From: UBA1672 sp965263215 | GTDB lineage: Bacteria; Pseudomonadota; Alphaproteobacteria; Micavibrionales; Micavibrionaceae | DNA: 64,000 nucleotides | Assembly (NCBI GenBank): GCA_965263215.1 | Contig: OZ253663.1 | Coordinates: forward strand, 1,178,001 to 1,242,000 | Direction of reading: 5' to 3' | Shown: one piece after another, positions 7,558 to 16,459 of the stretch | Layout: each line of letters starts with the position of its first letter | Position numbering within the stretch: the first letter of the stretch is position 1 | The notes under the pieces: model-generated | Databases searched by the model: none | What the model was told of the DNA's origin: nothing | Seen by the model: the letters and a program-made list of their open reading frames with translations, nothing else | Program-made: the position numbers and the translations under genes

Positions 7558-9252
7558 TTAGAATAATCGAAGAACAGCCTGCTGAGACTGAGACGCCAAT
7601 GATAGGGATGTAACACCCAATGTCTGACGTGTTTGCAAAGCGAGTAGGTTTGCACCTTCTTCGTTTTGATCGGCAACTGTCAAGTCATCGGCACCGGCTT
7701 CAAGAGTATTGATTGTTTTCTCTGTGAAGTCTTGGCGTGTCTGAATGATAGACAGGTCGTTTGCGATAGATGAACCGAAGTTTCTTACATCATCAAGAGC
7801 CGTACGAATGTCATCGATTGATAACTGGATCGACGCTGTGGTTGTGAATGAACCTTCGGCAATGCCTAAACCGTTAGCAGAGAAGTCAACGCCCTGTGTG
7901 GTTAGTGAGTTATCACGGTCTTCGTTAAAGAATGTAATAAGATCGTCACCACCAAGAAGGTTAACACCGCGATATTCGGCATCTTCAACGATACCATCGA
8001 TTTGCTCTCTGATATTGTTAAAGTCAGATTCGAATTGCTCGAGGTCCACACTTGTACCGACGAATGTGAAACGCTCGGAGTTCACATCGCCTGCAGTACC
8101 AATCGCACCATCACCGGCATTTGTACCAAATGCGAAGTTCGGGTTTGCTGTACCACTAACATCTTCATATTCGATCTCTAATGTACCGATGTCGTTACCA
8201 GCTACTATTTCAAGCTCACCGGTATCTGTGTTAAAAGATGCGCTCACAAGGCTTCCAACATTGGAATCGTTATTGATATTATCAATCAATTCCTGAATTG
8301 TCGTGCTTTGGTTTACAGTGATGTCAGCACTGCTTGTGTCATCAACATTGACACGAATAGTGAGTTCATCAACTCCGGCCGCGCCAGTCGTCAAGAAGCC
8401 AGCATCATTCAAAGTAGCAGAAGCAACGTAGTTTGAGTTCACCTGAGATGCCACCAAAGCGCGGTTTGATCTCAATGTACTTCCGGCAATCGCTGTTCCG
8501 CCGTAACGGATAGCCGCGGCACCACCGGCATCATTGTTTTCAGCCTGAACGAAGTCGCCAAGACCAATTGCCGTGAAGCCGGCAAAGTCGAATTCAGTAC
8601 CACCTGCACCGGAGTCGGCGGAGTCTTGAATACGAATGGAGGCACCATCGACGAGTGATTCAATTTGTAATTGACCGCCTGATGTCACACTTGCGCGGAT
8701 TAAGTTGTCATTGTTTGTGTCAGAGTTAATCTGAGCCACAATGTTATCAACTGTATCGTTTGCTGCTAGTGTAACGGTTGCTGCCGGGTTGGTTACTGTT
8801 GGGTTTGCTGTCGCAGAGCCATCAGCTTCTTCCACAACGATTGTGAAGCTCTCACCACCTGCAAATTCAGCAAGATCTGCTGTAAGATTAATTCCACGAA
8901 GATCTTCCGTACCGCGAATAAGGGCGAAGCCTTCTGCGGTTCTTGCTTCGGATTGGGCTTCGATTGCAACTGATTCAGCCTGCTCTACGAGGTTTGTTAG
9001 AGCGGTAATACCGTTGTCAGCTTCCTCAATCGTTCTGATGGATTGTGAAATACCATCGAGAAGTCTTGTAAGGTCACCTGCGCGGTTATCAAGGCTTTGT
9101 GCTGCGAAGAAGTTGGACGGATTGTCCAATGCAGAGTTCACCTTCAAGCCAGTCGCCAAACGCAATTGTGTTTGGTCAATGAGGCGTTGAGTGTTTTGGA
9201 GAGATAGTAGGTTGCTCCTGAGAGCAGACGTCAACACGATATCTGAAGACAT
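7558..9252 (-). CDS. Flagellin, unusually long, single copy in this locus
   Basis: 564 residues, roughly twice the length of Caulobacter flagellins. The conserved N-terminal coiled D0/D1 part (SALRSNLLSLQNTQRLIDQT, LATGLKVNSALDNPSNFFAA) and C-terminal part (ending LSLASQSQQAVLRLF) are intact; the extra length is an Asp/Asn/Gly/Thr-rich middle domain (about 130-410) that would form surface-exposed D2/D3 domains, with two FTIVVEEADG/LTIRVNVDDT-like repeats of the flagellin hook IN type. It has a GGAAAGGAA ribosome site. FlbT and FlaF, encoded next to it, are expected to control it. A CtrA-type box lies 75 bases upstream. Confidence 0.93.
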   Translation of the reverse strand: MSSDIVLTSALRSNLLSLQNTQRLIDQTQLRLATGLKVNSALDNPSNFFAAQSLDNRAGDLTRLLDGISQSIRTIEEADNGITALTNLVEQAESVAIEAQSEARTAEGFALIRGTEDLRGINLTADLAEFAGGESFTIVVEEADGSATANPTVTNPAATVTLAANDTVDNIVAQINSDTNNDNLIRASVTSGGQLQIESLVDGASIRIQDSADSGAGGTEFDFAGFTAIGLGDFVQAENNDAGGAAAIRYGGTAIAGSTLRSNRALVASQVNSNYVASATLNDAGFLTTGAAGVDELTIRVNVDDTSSADITVNQSTTIQELIDNINNDSNVGSLVSASFNTDTGELEIVAGNDIGTLEIEYEDVSGTANPNFAFGTNAGDGAIGTAGDVNSERFTFVGTSVDLEQFESDFNNIREQIDGIVEDAEYRGVNLLGGDDLITFFNEDRDNSLTTQGVDFSANGLGIAEGSFTTTASIQLSIDDIRTALDDVRNFGSSIANDLSIIQTRQDFTEKTINTLEAGADDLTVADQNEEGANLLALQTRQTLGVTSLSLASQSQQAVLRLF

Positions 9253-9327
9253 GGTTAGTTCCTTTCCTAGGTTGTAACACTGAAAAATCCTATTTCAGCT
9301 TTATACTCCATAATAATAACACAACAT

Positions 9328-9342
9328 TTAACAAAAGGTTAA
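9328..9342 (-). promoter_or_regulatory. Consensus CtrA-type box upstream of flagellin
   Basis: TTAA-N7-TTAA, exact on both halves and readable on either strand. It lies 76 bases before the flagellin ATG. CtrA is the master response regulator activated through CckA, whose gene is also in this window. One such exact match is expected by chance in roughly this much AT-leaning DNA, so location is the main support. Confidence 0.5.
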
Positions 9343-9425
9343 ACTAATTTAAAATACCACGAAAAATGTTGTGAATGGCGTATTTTGACTAAGCTTCCTC
9401 AAAAAACGATGTAATTTCAAGGGGG

Positions 9426-9477
9426 AAATAAAAAGGGTGCACCGGTTATTGCTTCTGCAATTATACCGGATACACCC
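9426..9477 (-). terminator. Rho-independent terminator of the flgI-to-flgE operon
   Basis: On the minus strand a long interrupted hairpin (GGGTG, CCGG and TTGC blocks pair with GCAA, CCGG and CACCC) is followed by TTTTTATTT. It lies about 110 bases after the flgE stop and should end the operon before the flagellin promoter. Confidence 0.75.
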
Positions 9478-9480
9478 GAA

Positions 9481-9568
9481 TTGTGAGCCCCACACTTCTG
9501 TATGAAGGTGTTCACAATAAATCGGATACTAAGCTCTAGGGGTTAGGGATGCGGGTAGCGTGCCTAGA
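9481..9568 (-). repeat. Two further hairpins in the flgE 3' untranslated region
   Basis: First hairpin: TTGTGA (9481-9486) pairs with TCACAA (9512-9517), with ACACTTC/GAAGGTGT inside. Second: TCTAGG near 9535 pairs with CCTAGA ending at 9568, with a G-rich loop. Neither is followed by a T tract. Together with the terminator they make the flgE 3' end unusually structured. Confidence 0.5.
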
Positions 9569-9589
9569 ACCCAATATCCTAATCTGTTC

Positions 9590-11335
9590 TTATCTCAACT
9601 GCAGTAGCTCCTGTGTCATTTGGTCCACTGTGTTGATAACTTTTGTTCCTGCTGAGTAGGCACGTTGTGCAACAATCAGAAGGGCAAACTCATCTGCCAG
9701 ATCAACATTTGAATTTTCCAGTGTGGAAGCCTCAATAAAGCCTGCACCGCCTGTACCGACCTCGCGAAGGTTCTCTTCACCGGAATCTTCAGTTTCTGTG
9801 TAGGCTGTGCCGGATTCCTCGGCCAGGCCGTTTGGATTTGCAAAAGTCACAAGCGGAAGCTTGTAGAGGACGGAACTTGCGCCGTTTGAGAATTGCGCAA
9901 TGACAAAGCCGTTTCTGTCTATTTCAATGCCTGAGCGTAGACCTAATTCAGCACCATCTTGGTCAGAGAACAAAACAGTGTAATCACTGGAGAATTGGCT
10001 GAAACGTTCGATATCAACGGCTATGGTTTGAATTTCGGAGCCGTTATTCCAGTCAATCAGTGGTAAATCAATGTCAATATTGCCATCAACATCTTCAAGG
10101 GCGTTGATTGTACCGTCACCGTTGAAGTTGATAAGACCCGATGATAGTTGATTGTTGTTCGGATCGCGCACTGTGATGTTCCACCATCCGCGTGAATTGT
10201 ACGTTGACGCACCGGGCAGTGATTGCAGAGTAGGGTAGTTGCCTGTGCTGTATGGTGGCGTATCTGTCGGTAAACCGTTCGAAAACGTACCGCCGCTTAA
10301 GTTATCAGACGTATAGGTTGCCGGTGTAAAGCCAAGAGATGCCAAAGCCGCGCCGCCGCCAATATCTGCTATTGTGAAGTTTTCCGTGCCTAAAACGAAA
10401 TCATCGTGTTGGAAAACAATCTCACCGTCATTACCGAGGAAGGCCGATAAATTGGTTACATTGTTATTAATGTCGTCGATCAGATCGCCAAGATCAAAGA
10501 TCATGGCGTCCACGCCACCCGGAAGCGGTGCACCGTCAATCGCACTGATTTGATATGTTCTTGCACCGCCGCCGTCGACATCAATTGTAAATTGGTCGCC
10601 ATCGGTCAATCCAAGGTCAATCACCATTTCATCGGTGGATGACAGTGATGTTCGTGTGCTTGGGTGGGTTGCTTGTGGGCCGAAAGTTTTCGTGTATTCA
10701 AATGTTAATGGCTGCGGATTGCCTAATGAATCGAACACAGTCAGGCTTCGTGTGAAGTCAGCTGCAATCGTACCAACATTGGTCAATATTGTGTCAACTT
10801 CACCAGAATCCAGATTAACCGAGAGTTCTGCATTATTTGTCGGGCGTGTTAAGCCTCCGACAAAGGCCACATCAATAGGTACCAGAGAATCCAGATCCCC
10901 TTGATTGGTCGGTAATGCACCAGTCTGATCGATCGGCCAGCCATAAAGGAAAAATCCTGCAGAGTTTCTTAAAAACCCTTGTGAATCTTCGGCGAATTGT
11001 CCGTTTCGCGTGTATAGGAACTCGCTTAAGGCAGAGTCATCAGAGTCACGTTTTACAGCAAAGAAACCATTTCCTGAGACTGAAGCATCCGTTCCTGATG
11101 ATGATTGAATTAAGCTGCCCTGTTCGCTTACGCGTTGTAGGCGATTGGCGGTCACTGATCCGGGAGAATACAGTGCCGAGTTGCCTTCTGTTGTCACCAG
11201 AGAGAAGAAAGCAGCTTCCGAGCGCTTAAACCCTGTCGTGTTGATGTTGGCGATGTTGTTCGAAATAATCGCCGTATTTTGGGCTTGTGCGGTTAATGCC
11301 GACACCCCTGTAAATAATGCTCCGAATAGTCCCAT
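9590..11335 (-). CDS. flgE: Flagellar hook protein FlgE
   Basis: 581 residues. It starts MGLFGALFTGVSALTAQAQN with the rod/hook motif NNIANINTTGFKRSEAAF and ends with the matching C-terminal helix ENSNVDLADEFALLIVAQRA. The middle (about 150-480) is long and Asp/Asn-rich, as in other alphaproteobacterial hook proteins. FlgE polymerises into the flexible hook, capped by FlgD and length-controlled by FliK, both encoded directly upstream. It is the last gene of the flgI operon and is followed by a structured terminator region. Confidence 0.95.
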   Translation of the reverse strand: MGLFGALFTGVSALTAQAQNTAIISNNIANINTTGFKRSEAAFFSLVTTEGNSALYSPGSVTANRLQRVSEQGSLIQSSSGTDASVSGNGFFAVKRDSDDSALSEFLYTRNGQFAEDSQGFLRNSAGFFLYGWPIDQTGALPTNQGDLDSLVPIDVAFVGGLTRPTNNAELSVNLDSGEVDTILTNVGTIAADFTRSLTVFDSLGNPQPLTFEYTKTFGPQATHPSTRTSLSSTDEMVIDLGLTDGDQFTIDVDGGGARTYQISAIDGAPLPGGVDAMIFDLGDLIDDINNNVTNLSAFLGNDGEIVFQHDDFVLGTENFTIADIGGGAALASLGFTPATYTSDNLSGGTFSNGLPTDTPPYSTGNYPTLQSLPGASTYNSRGWWNITVRDPNNNQLSSGLINFNGDGTINALEDVDGNIDIDLPLIDWNNGSEIQTIAVDIERFSQFSSDYTVLFSDQDGAELGLRSGIEIDRNGFVIAQFSNGASSVLYKLPLVTFANPNGLAEESGTAYTETEDSGEENLREVGTGGAGFIEASTLENSNVDLADEFALLIVAQRAYSAGTKVINTVDQMTQELLQLR

Positions 11336-11386
11336 GGTCTTTCTCCTTTTACTTTCTTAAATTCTGTTTCTTCAAAGTTGCTGTTT

Positions 11387-12058
11387 TTATGTATCTGTTT
11401 CTGTGACGTTAATGACGTTTCCAACGGAAACGGCGCGTTCACCTACCAGAAGGAAGGTTGTACCGTTCTGTGTTTCAACGCCTTTGACGTGTCCGGTGAC
11501 AACGGTTGTCGCGGTTAGCGGGTTATTTTGCCCATCCAACGCATCAATACGTATTTCGTATGTGCCTTCGGGTTGAAGGAAGCCACCGCTGTTCTTGCCA
11601 TCCCAGACAAAGCTTTCAATATCCTCGTCATCGCTGATTTTTTGTGTGAAGACGAGTGTGCCTTCTTCGTTGAATATGTTAATGGTTGTATCTACCGATG
11701 TGCCATCCACGGCGTAATCCACCTCAATGGGCTTCGTGCCATCAAAGTATGCTTCTGCACTGATATAGCTGACATCTTTTCCGACATAATTTAGTGAAGA
11801 GGAGAATGATGTACCCAAAGCCAGAGACACCAGACTTTCCAGTCTTTGGTTAGAGTTGATTTGTTGCTCAACGCCTGCGAAAGACACAAGTTGGTTTGTA
11901 AATTCAGTTGAATCAGCCGGATCAAGCGGGTCTTGATTTTGCAACTGTGTGGTCAGCAAAATCAGAAAGTCGTCGAAGTCTTCCGCCAGTTGTGCGGATG
12001 AATTTGATGTTCTTTGCGCGAAGTCCAGTGCGCTGTTTATTGTGACATCACTCGTCAT
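11387..12058 (-). CDS. flgD: Hook-capping protein FlgD
   Basis: 223 residues. The N-terminal FlgD motif FLILLTTQLQNQDPLDPADS (about 30-50) is clear, followed by NQLVSFAGVEQQINSNQRL and a FlgD Ig-like/Tudor part with FVWDGKNSGG and LPEGTYEIRID-type strands. It caps the growing hook. It lies between fliK and flgE in the usual order, 21 bases after the fliK stop. Confidence 0.94.
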   Translation of the reverse strand: MTSDVTINSALDFAQRTSNSSAQLAEDFDDFLILLTTQLQNQDPLDPADSTEFTNQLVSFAGVEQQINSNQRLESLVSLALGTSFSSSLNYVGKDVSYISAEAYFDGTKPIEVDYAVDGTSVDTTINIFNEEGTLVFTQKISDDEDIESFVWDGKNSGGFLQPEGTYEIRIDALDGQNNPLTATTVVTGHVKGVETQNGTTFLLVGERAVSVGNVINVTETDT

Positions 12059-12079
12059 GTCTGTTTACTCCTTTATATC

Positions 12080-13564
12080 CTAAACCACAATGTTGTAGCG
12101 CGTGCGCCCCGTATCGGGGTCAACGTGCCAATCCACTGTACTTTGTGTAATTTGTTCGTCTTCATTTTGCTCGCCAGAGCTTGATTTACCGCGGTCTTGT
12201 GCATCCTCACGGTTGAAATCGTGATCATCGCCTGCCAATTCGAAGCCAATGTCACCATTCATGTCTAAGCCTGCGTCCGCAAGTGCACGATGAAGCGCAT
12301 CTGAATCACGTTGTAACATCAAAAATGTTTCAGGTTTTTCTGCGGTCAGAACGATTTTACTTGCACTGTCCTTATCAACGCTCATTTTAACTTCGACGCG
12401 GCCTAAGTCAGGTGGGTCAAGGCGGAGCTTGATATTTGTATCGTCACCGGCCTTGACGGCCTTTTGTATCGTCATCGACACCATCTGTGTTGCCGGGTGG
12501 TTTTGACCGGCACTTTGTGCCTGTGTGGTGATGTTGGTCAACGCGCTTTGTAAGGGCGTGCTTGGTGATGTGATGGTAAACCCACTCTGCGGCAATGCAC
12601 CTTCCAATGTTGATATTGTCGATGAAAGGGCGGTGTTACCTTGCAGGAATTGTTGTCCTGAGGATATTTGTGCCTTGTGATTTTGCGGGGTAGGGGCGTC
12701 TTTGGCAGGTGCACCTTTTAATGCAGTGTCGAATGTTTCTTCCGCGGCGTCACTTTGTGGGGCAGCGTTGTTTCCTTCATACCGGGCATCAAAGCGTGCA
12801 TCATACCGTCCTTGTGTGTGATGTTCGCTTTGCGCCGTATTATTGTTAGGCGTTGCCTTTAAATCCGTTTTTAAAACGTTGTCAGAGATTGCATTCGCTC
12901 TATCCGCTGATTTTTCGGTTTTACTGCTTTCCGGCTGCGTTAACGCATAAAACTGACTGATCAAAGCGGCGAGGGCGGCCTGATCTTCTGCGCTTAACTC
13001 ATCCAGGATGTAGTCGTGAATTTGTGTTTTGAGTTCGGTTATTTCTTGCGGTGACATACCGCCTAGAATAGTAAGTAAGTCATCTTGATTTTCTGGAAGC
13101 ACATCGTCTGTGAGTGTGCTGCTATCATCTGTAGCGGGCTCTCGGCCTATAATTTGCGAGACAATACCGTCAAGCAGCGCCTGTAGTGATTGCTTTTCCT
13201 CATCGCCTTCTTGCGTTGTGATCAACCCTGTCGAGGCATATTCATCAATCAGTGCTTGCAAATCTTCGCTCAGGATGTGAAGCGCCGGAATTTCAGTTTT
13301 TGTGTTTGTGAACACTTCTAAAGGAACGGCTTTTTGCACTTCTTGAGACTGTCCAGATTGCTGCGTAGCATTTCTTTTCTTCACAGATTCCAGAAAATCG
13401 GCGAACTGCTTTTGGCTTTCGGTGCTATTCGTAACGGCTTTGGTGGCCTTGAATGACTCTATGTTTCTTTTGGACGCAGCATTGCCTCTTGCGCCTATCT
13501 TTGCGGATAGGTCGTTCAGTTGGGAATTATTACCCTGCTGGGTTGTAAAAAACTCAAATGCCAT
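12080..13564 (-). CDS. fliK: Flagellar hook-length control protein FliK
   Basis: 494 residues. Only the C-terminal Flg_hook domain is conserved: IKLRLDPPDLGRVEVKMSVD followed by LTAEKPETFLMLQRDSDALH, near 375-440. The remaining 350 residues are Gln/Ser/Asp-rich and of low complexity, as expected of the secreted ruler part. FliK measures hook length and switches export specificity through FlhB. The order fliK-flgD-flgE supports the call. Confidence 0.88.
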   Translation of the reverse strand: MAFEFFTTQQGNNSQLNDLSAKIGARGNAASKRNIESFKATKAVTNSTESQKQFADFLESVKKRNATQQSGQSQEVQKAVPLEVFTNTKTEIPALHILSEDLQALIDEYASTGLITTQEGDEEKQSLQALLDGIVSQIIGREPATDDSSTLTDDVLPENQDDLLTILGGMSPQEITELKTQIHDYILDELSAEDQAALAALISQFYALTQPESSKTEKSADRANAISDNVLKTDLKATPNNNTAQSEHHTQGRYDARFDARYEGNNAAPQSDAAEETFDTALKGAPAKDAPTPQNHKAQISSGQQFLQGNTALSSTISTLEGALPQSGFTITSPSTPLQSALTNITTQAQSAGQNHPATQMVSMTIQKAVKAGDDTNIKLRLDPPDLGRVEVKMSVDKDSASKIVLTAEKPETFLMLQRDSDALHRALADAGLDMNGDIGFELAGDDHDFNREDAQDRGKSSSGEQNEDEQITQSTVDWHVDPDTGRTRYNIVV

Positions 13565-13579
13565 CTTGTGTTGTGTCCT

Positions 13580-14077
13580 TTAAACAGTTTCGCTTAAGCC
13601 TGATGAAACGGCCTTTTTCTGCGATGTGTTGGGGATTGCTCCTGTTTGGCTATAGCTATAGCCGCGCTGAGTTTGTGCCGATTTAATGGCTGCGTTTCGG
13701 ATGGTATTACCCAAACGCTCTGTACAGCGCTGCATGCGTTCGATTGCGTTCATATTCTCTTCTGATATGGCAGAGAAGTTATCATGCAGTTTGCGCAAGC
13801 GGTCTTTCATCGTAGGATCCGCGTTCTTCAGTTCGTTCTTACGTGCGATCATTTGTGCCATCGCCGACTGATATTCATGCGCAACGGCGATTTTTCGTTC
13901 TTGCATGGCCATAAAAGTTTTTGTGTCCGTGCGTTTTAACGCTTCAGTTTCTTCGTCATAGACTTTGCCCAATGTTTTAATGATATCCATCACATCATTC
14001 ATTGCCGCGTTTGTGTCACGTGAAAGAAGCTTAGGTTGCTTGGGTTGTTGTTGCTCTGTGTGCGGTTCTTGTCTCAT
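13580..14077 (-). CDS. FlgN-like flagellar export chaperone (copy 1)
   Basis: 165 residues, nearly all helical. The stretch VMDIIKTLGKVYDEETEALK, then RTDTKTFMAMQERKIAVAHE has the FlgN layout (E-E-x-x-A-L-x-x-x-D and a K/R-rich second helix), and LRKLHDNFSAISEENMNAIE fits its third helix. FlgN chaperones the hook-filament junction proteins FlgK and FlgL, whose genes are not in the window. It overlaps the gene upstream by four bases (ATGA). The family call is by pattern. Confidence 0.55.
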   Translation of the reverse strand: MRQEPHTEQQQPKQPKLLSRDTNAAMNDVMDIIKTLGKVYDEETEALKRTDTKTFMAMQERKIAVAHEYQSAMAQMIARKNELKNADPTMKDRLRKLHDNFSAISEENMNAIERMQRCTERLGNTIRNAAIKSAQTQRGYSYSQTGAIPNTSQKKAVSSGLSETV

Positions 14078-14523
14078 GCTTCTTTCCTTTCTTCGTTGTT
14101 TTGTGGTTCCTGAAATACGGCGCGCTGTCCCATCTGTTGCGCTGTGAACAAAGTTGACTGCGTGTTGGCTGCTGCCTTTGTTTTGATTTGATCAATCATC
14201 ACATTATTGTGCTCTGTTTTTTCCTTAAGCTCGTTTTGTAACGCATTCAGTTGAGCAATCAGGTTTTTATCGGCAATACGGAATGCGCCAAGACGCTCAC
14301 GAAACTCTTCTGATGCTTGTGTGTATTTATCCGCTAGCGTCTCTTTATCACGCTGTGCGAAGGCGAACTTCATGTGATCCATCGTGACCAAGGCTTGTGC
14401 CTCGTCATCCGCAAGGCGTACGAGGTCCTTACTAATTGCGATTAACTGACGCACAGCCTCATTAATGTTGTTTGACAGGATTGGTTTTGATTGTGCCTGA
14501 TTATCGTTTGATTTTACGCTCAT
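14074..14523 (-). CDS. FlgN-like flagellar export chaperone (copy 2)
   Basis: 149 residues, all helical, with the same pattern as its downstream neighbour: VRQLIAISKDLVRLADDEAQ, then ALVTMDHMKFAFAQRDKETL and LNALQNELKEKTEHNNVMID. The pair looks like an old tandem duplication. It overlaps flgJ and the next gene by four bases each (ATGA junctions), so translation of the three is probably coupled. Which of the two serves FlgK/FlgL and which, if any, serves another export substrate is unknown. Confidence 0.5.
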   Translation of the reverse strand: MSVKSNDNQAQSKPILSNNINEAVRQLIAISKDLVRLADDEAQALVTMDHMKFAFAQRDKETLADKYTQASEEFRERLGAFRIADKNLIAQLNALQNELKEKTEHNNVMIDQIKTKAAANTQSTLFTAQQMGQRAVFQEPQNNEERKEA

Positions 14524-14933
14524 GGTGATACGTTCCCTTCTTGGTTCCCTAACGTTTCTGTAAATTCTGCATCAATAACGGCATTCTTTTGAATGGCTGC
14601 CGTTTGGCTTTGCGCCGTTTGTTCAGCTTGCATTTCAATTAATTTATGCAACACTTGTGTTTGAATGCCTGTAACATCCTTGTGCGATACGGTTTTGCCG
14701 TATTCTTGAATCATCATCCCGCGGAAAACTTCTTCACCCTTACCACCACCAAACATTTCATCAGTTTCAATGCCTTCAAACATCGGCTTCATCATTTCGG
14801 AAACGAACACAGCTTCGAATTCGCGCGCGACTTCCTGCATTCTTTTCATGTCTTTTGTCTGCATATTTGCGGGATTTTTAATCTCGCTATGTTGCATTAA
14901 GGTCATGGCTGTTTCGGGGGAGAGCATTTGCAT
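14520..14933 (-). CDS. flgJ: Rod-binding protein, FlgJ N-terminal domain type
   Basis: 137 residues. The FlgJ/CheL rod-binding motif is complete: VAREFEAVFVSEMMKPMFEG, then GGGKGEEVFRGMMIQEYGKT. The muramidase domain found in enterobacterial FlgJ is absent, as is normal in alphaproteobacteria. It assists rod assembly in the periplasm. Its ATG overlaps the flgI stop by one base (TAATG). Confidence 0.9.
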   Translation of the reverse strand: MQMLSPETAMTLMQHSEIKNPANMQTKDMKRMQEVAREFEAVFVSEMMKPMFEGIETDEMFGGGKGEEVFRGMMIQEYGKTVSHKDVTGIQTQVLHKLIEMQAEQTAQSQTAAIQKNAVIDAEFTETLGNQEGNVSP

Positions 14934-16114
14934 TACATCACCTCGATTTCTGCCTGAAGGGCACCGGCGGCTTTGATCGCCTGAAGGATTGTGATGATGT
15001 CGCGCGGTCTTACACCGAGTTGGTTTAGTCCAGTGACAAGCTCTTGTAAGGTTACGCCCGTATCAAGTACGGCTAGTTTTGCATCTTCCTGATCGGCGGA
15101 GACGTCTGTGCGCGGCACAATAACGGTTTCACCTTGATCGGCAAATGGGTTGGCCTGAGATACTTGTGGGGTTTCGTTGATTTTCAGGGTCAAATTGCCT
15201 TGCGCAATGGCAACACTGCTGACCCGCACGTCTGCGCCCATCACAATCACACCGGAACGCTCACTGATAACAACGCGAGCCGGTTGGTCGGGTTGAATAG
15301 GCAGTTGTTCAATATCTGTGATCAGATCAACGATTGAACCGTCATAGTTATTCGGGCGGCGTAAAATAACGCTTGCGGAATTTTCTGCCTTCGCAAGACG
15401 TGCGCTGGTGAAGCCGTTGATCGCTTGCGCGATACGTCTTGATGTTGTGAAATCAGGGTTTCTTAAGGCAAGGCGCACTTGCTGTAACTCTTCTAATGTG
15501 AAATTAATTTCACGTTCTACAATCGCGCCGCTGGGGATGCGCCCGGCTGTTGGAATATTTTGCGTGATGGATGCTGCGTCCCCTTCAACGGAGAAACCGG
15601 CAATATTAACTTCGCCTTGCGCTACGGCATAAACCTCACCATCTGCGGCGAGTAGGGGGGTGACGAGTAATGTTCCACCTTGAAGGGAACTGGCGTCGCC
15701 AAATGCCGACACGTTAACATCTATTTTAGAACCTTGGTTTGTGAATGGCGGTAGTGTTGCGGTCACCATAACGGCGGCGACGTTTCCTGTATTCAGGTTT
15801 TGTCCACGGATGTTAACGCCAAGACGTTCCAGCATGGCGATTAGACTTTGTTCTGTGAACGGTGAGTTGTTCAACCCGTCACCTGTGCCGTTTAGGCCCA
15901 CAACCAGGCCGTATCCGACCAGTTGGTTTTCCCGCACACCCTCAATATCAACAATATCTTTGATGCGTGATGTTTTGGCATCACTTATGCTTATGTTGCT
16001 GAGTAGGAAAAGCAGGCAGAACCCGACTGTCACAAATACCCTAACGGTACCCACTTGTGACAACCGGATTACAACCGAAGTGTTTGTCTTATTATTTGTT
16101 TTACACTCAAGCAT
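14933..16114 (-). CDS. flgI: Flagellar P-ring protein FlgI
   Basis: 393 residues. An export signal is present but begins late (hydrophobic core about 24-42, cleavage near SISDAK), and the mature part opens with RIKDIVDIEGVRENQLVGYG, the FlgI signature. LVGLNGTGD and the C-terminal VTLQELVTGLNQLGVRPRD are also typical. It forms the ring around the rod in the peptidoglycan layer. First gene of a seven-gene operon ending at flgE, and preceded by a clear sigma54 promoter. It is divergent from fliX, as in Caulobacter. Confidence 0.96.
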   Translation of the reverse strand: MLECKTNNKTNTSVVIRLSQVGTVRVFVTVGFCLLFLLSNISISDAKTSRIKDIVDIEGVRENQLVGYGLVVGLNGTGDGLNNSPFTEQSLIAMLERLGVNIRGQNLNTGNVAAVMVTATLPPFTNQGSKIDVNVSAFGDASSLQGGTLLVTPLLAADGEVYAVAQGEVNIAGFSVEGDAASITQNIPTAGRIPSGAIVEREINFTLEELQQVRLALRNPDFTTSRRIAQAINGFTSARLAKAENSASVILRRPNNYDGSIVDLITDIEQLPIQPDQPARVVISERSGVIVMGADVRVSSVAIAQGNLTLKINETPQVSQANPFADQGETVIVPRTDVSADQEDAKLAVLDTGVTLQELVTGLNQLGVRPRDIITILQAIKAAGALQAEIEVM

Positions 16115-16459
16115 ATCTGCCTTTTTCCTTTTGGCCTCGATATTCTAAGGCCCTTACTCTTCTCTTTTTTAACTTCTCTACTTTTACGCTTTGGAGGTAT
16201 CTCATGGAGAAATCTCTCCCATATCCTTTGCGAAAGTCGTGCCAATTTTAAAAAGCCTTGATTTCAGGGCTTTTGCGCGAAAAAAGAATCGTTTTACAGA
16301 GGTTTTTGATAGGGAAAAAATGTGCAATGCCTGTTTTTGGGCACAGATGAATAGGCAATTCTTACCGACTTGATTTAAAATTTGGGGCGTGCCTAAATTA
16401 AAACATGCAAGAGCATATATGTTTATTGTATACTTAATGTATATCAAGAGAGGTGTGGT
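16115..16459. other. Divergent control region between flgI and fliX
   Basis: 345 bases without a gene. It holds the sigma54 promoter for flgI (16229-16245), a short inverted repeat AAAAGCC/GGCTTTT (16251-16274) just upstream of it, and, near fliX, a TATACT -10 candidate at 16429-16434 without a good -35. Confidence 0.6.
16229..16245 (-). promoter_or_regulatory. Sigma54 (-24/-12) promoter of the flgI operon
   Basis: Minus-strand TTGGCACGACTTTCGCA, which has the GG-N10-GC spacing and departs from the consensus in the -12 element by one base (TCGC for TTGC). The expected start near 16217 leaves a leader of about 100 bases. FlbD would be the activator. Confidence 0.8.

Larger units (their letters stand above)
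9253..9589. other. Intergenic region between flagellin and flgE
   Basis: 337 bases without a gene. The left part is the flagellin promoter and leader region, including a CtrA-type box (9328-9342); no sigma54 -24/-12 pair was found. The right part is the flgE 3' region with three successive hairpins, the leftmost followed by a T tract on the minus strand. Confidence 0.7.

Noticed and set aside
9461..9470. TATAAT on the minus strand as a flagellin promoter
   Set aside because: It is inside the paired arm of the flgE terminator hairpin and has no -35 partner.
16251..16274. AAAAGCC/GGCTTTT hairpin with flanking T, as a terminator or leader attenuator of flgI
   Set aside because: It lies upstream of the sigma54 promoter, so it is not in the flgI mRNA; no gene ends there. 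Left as part of the control region.
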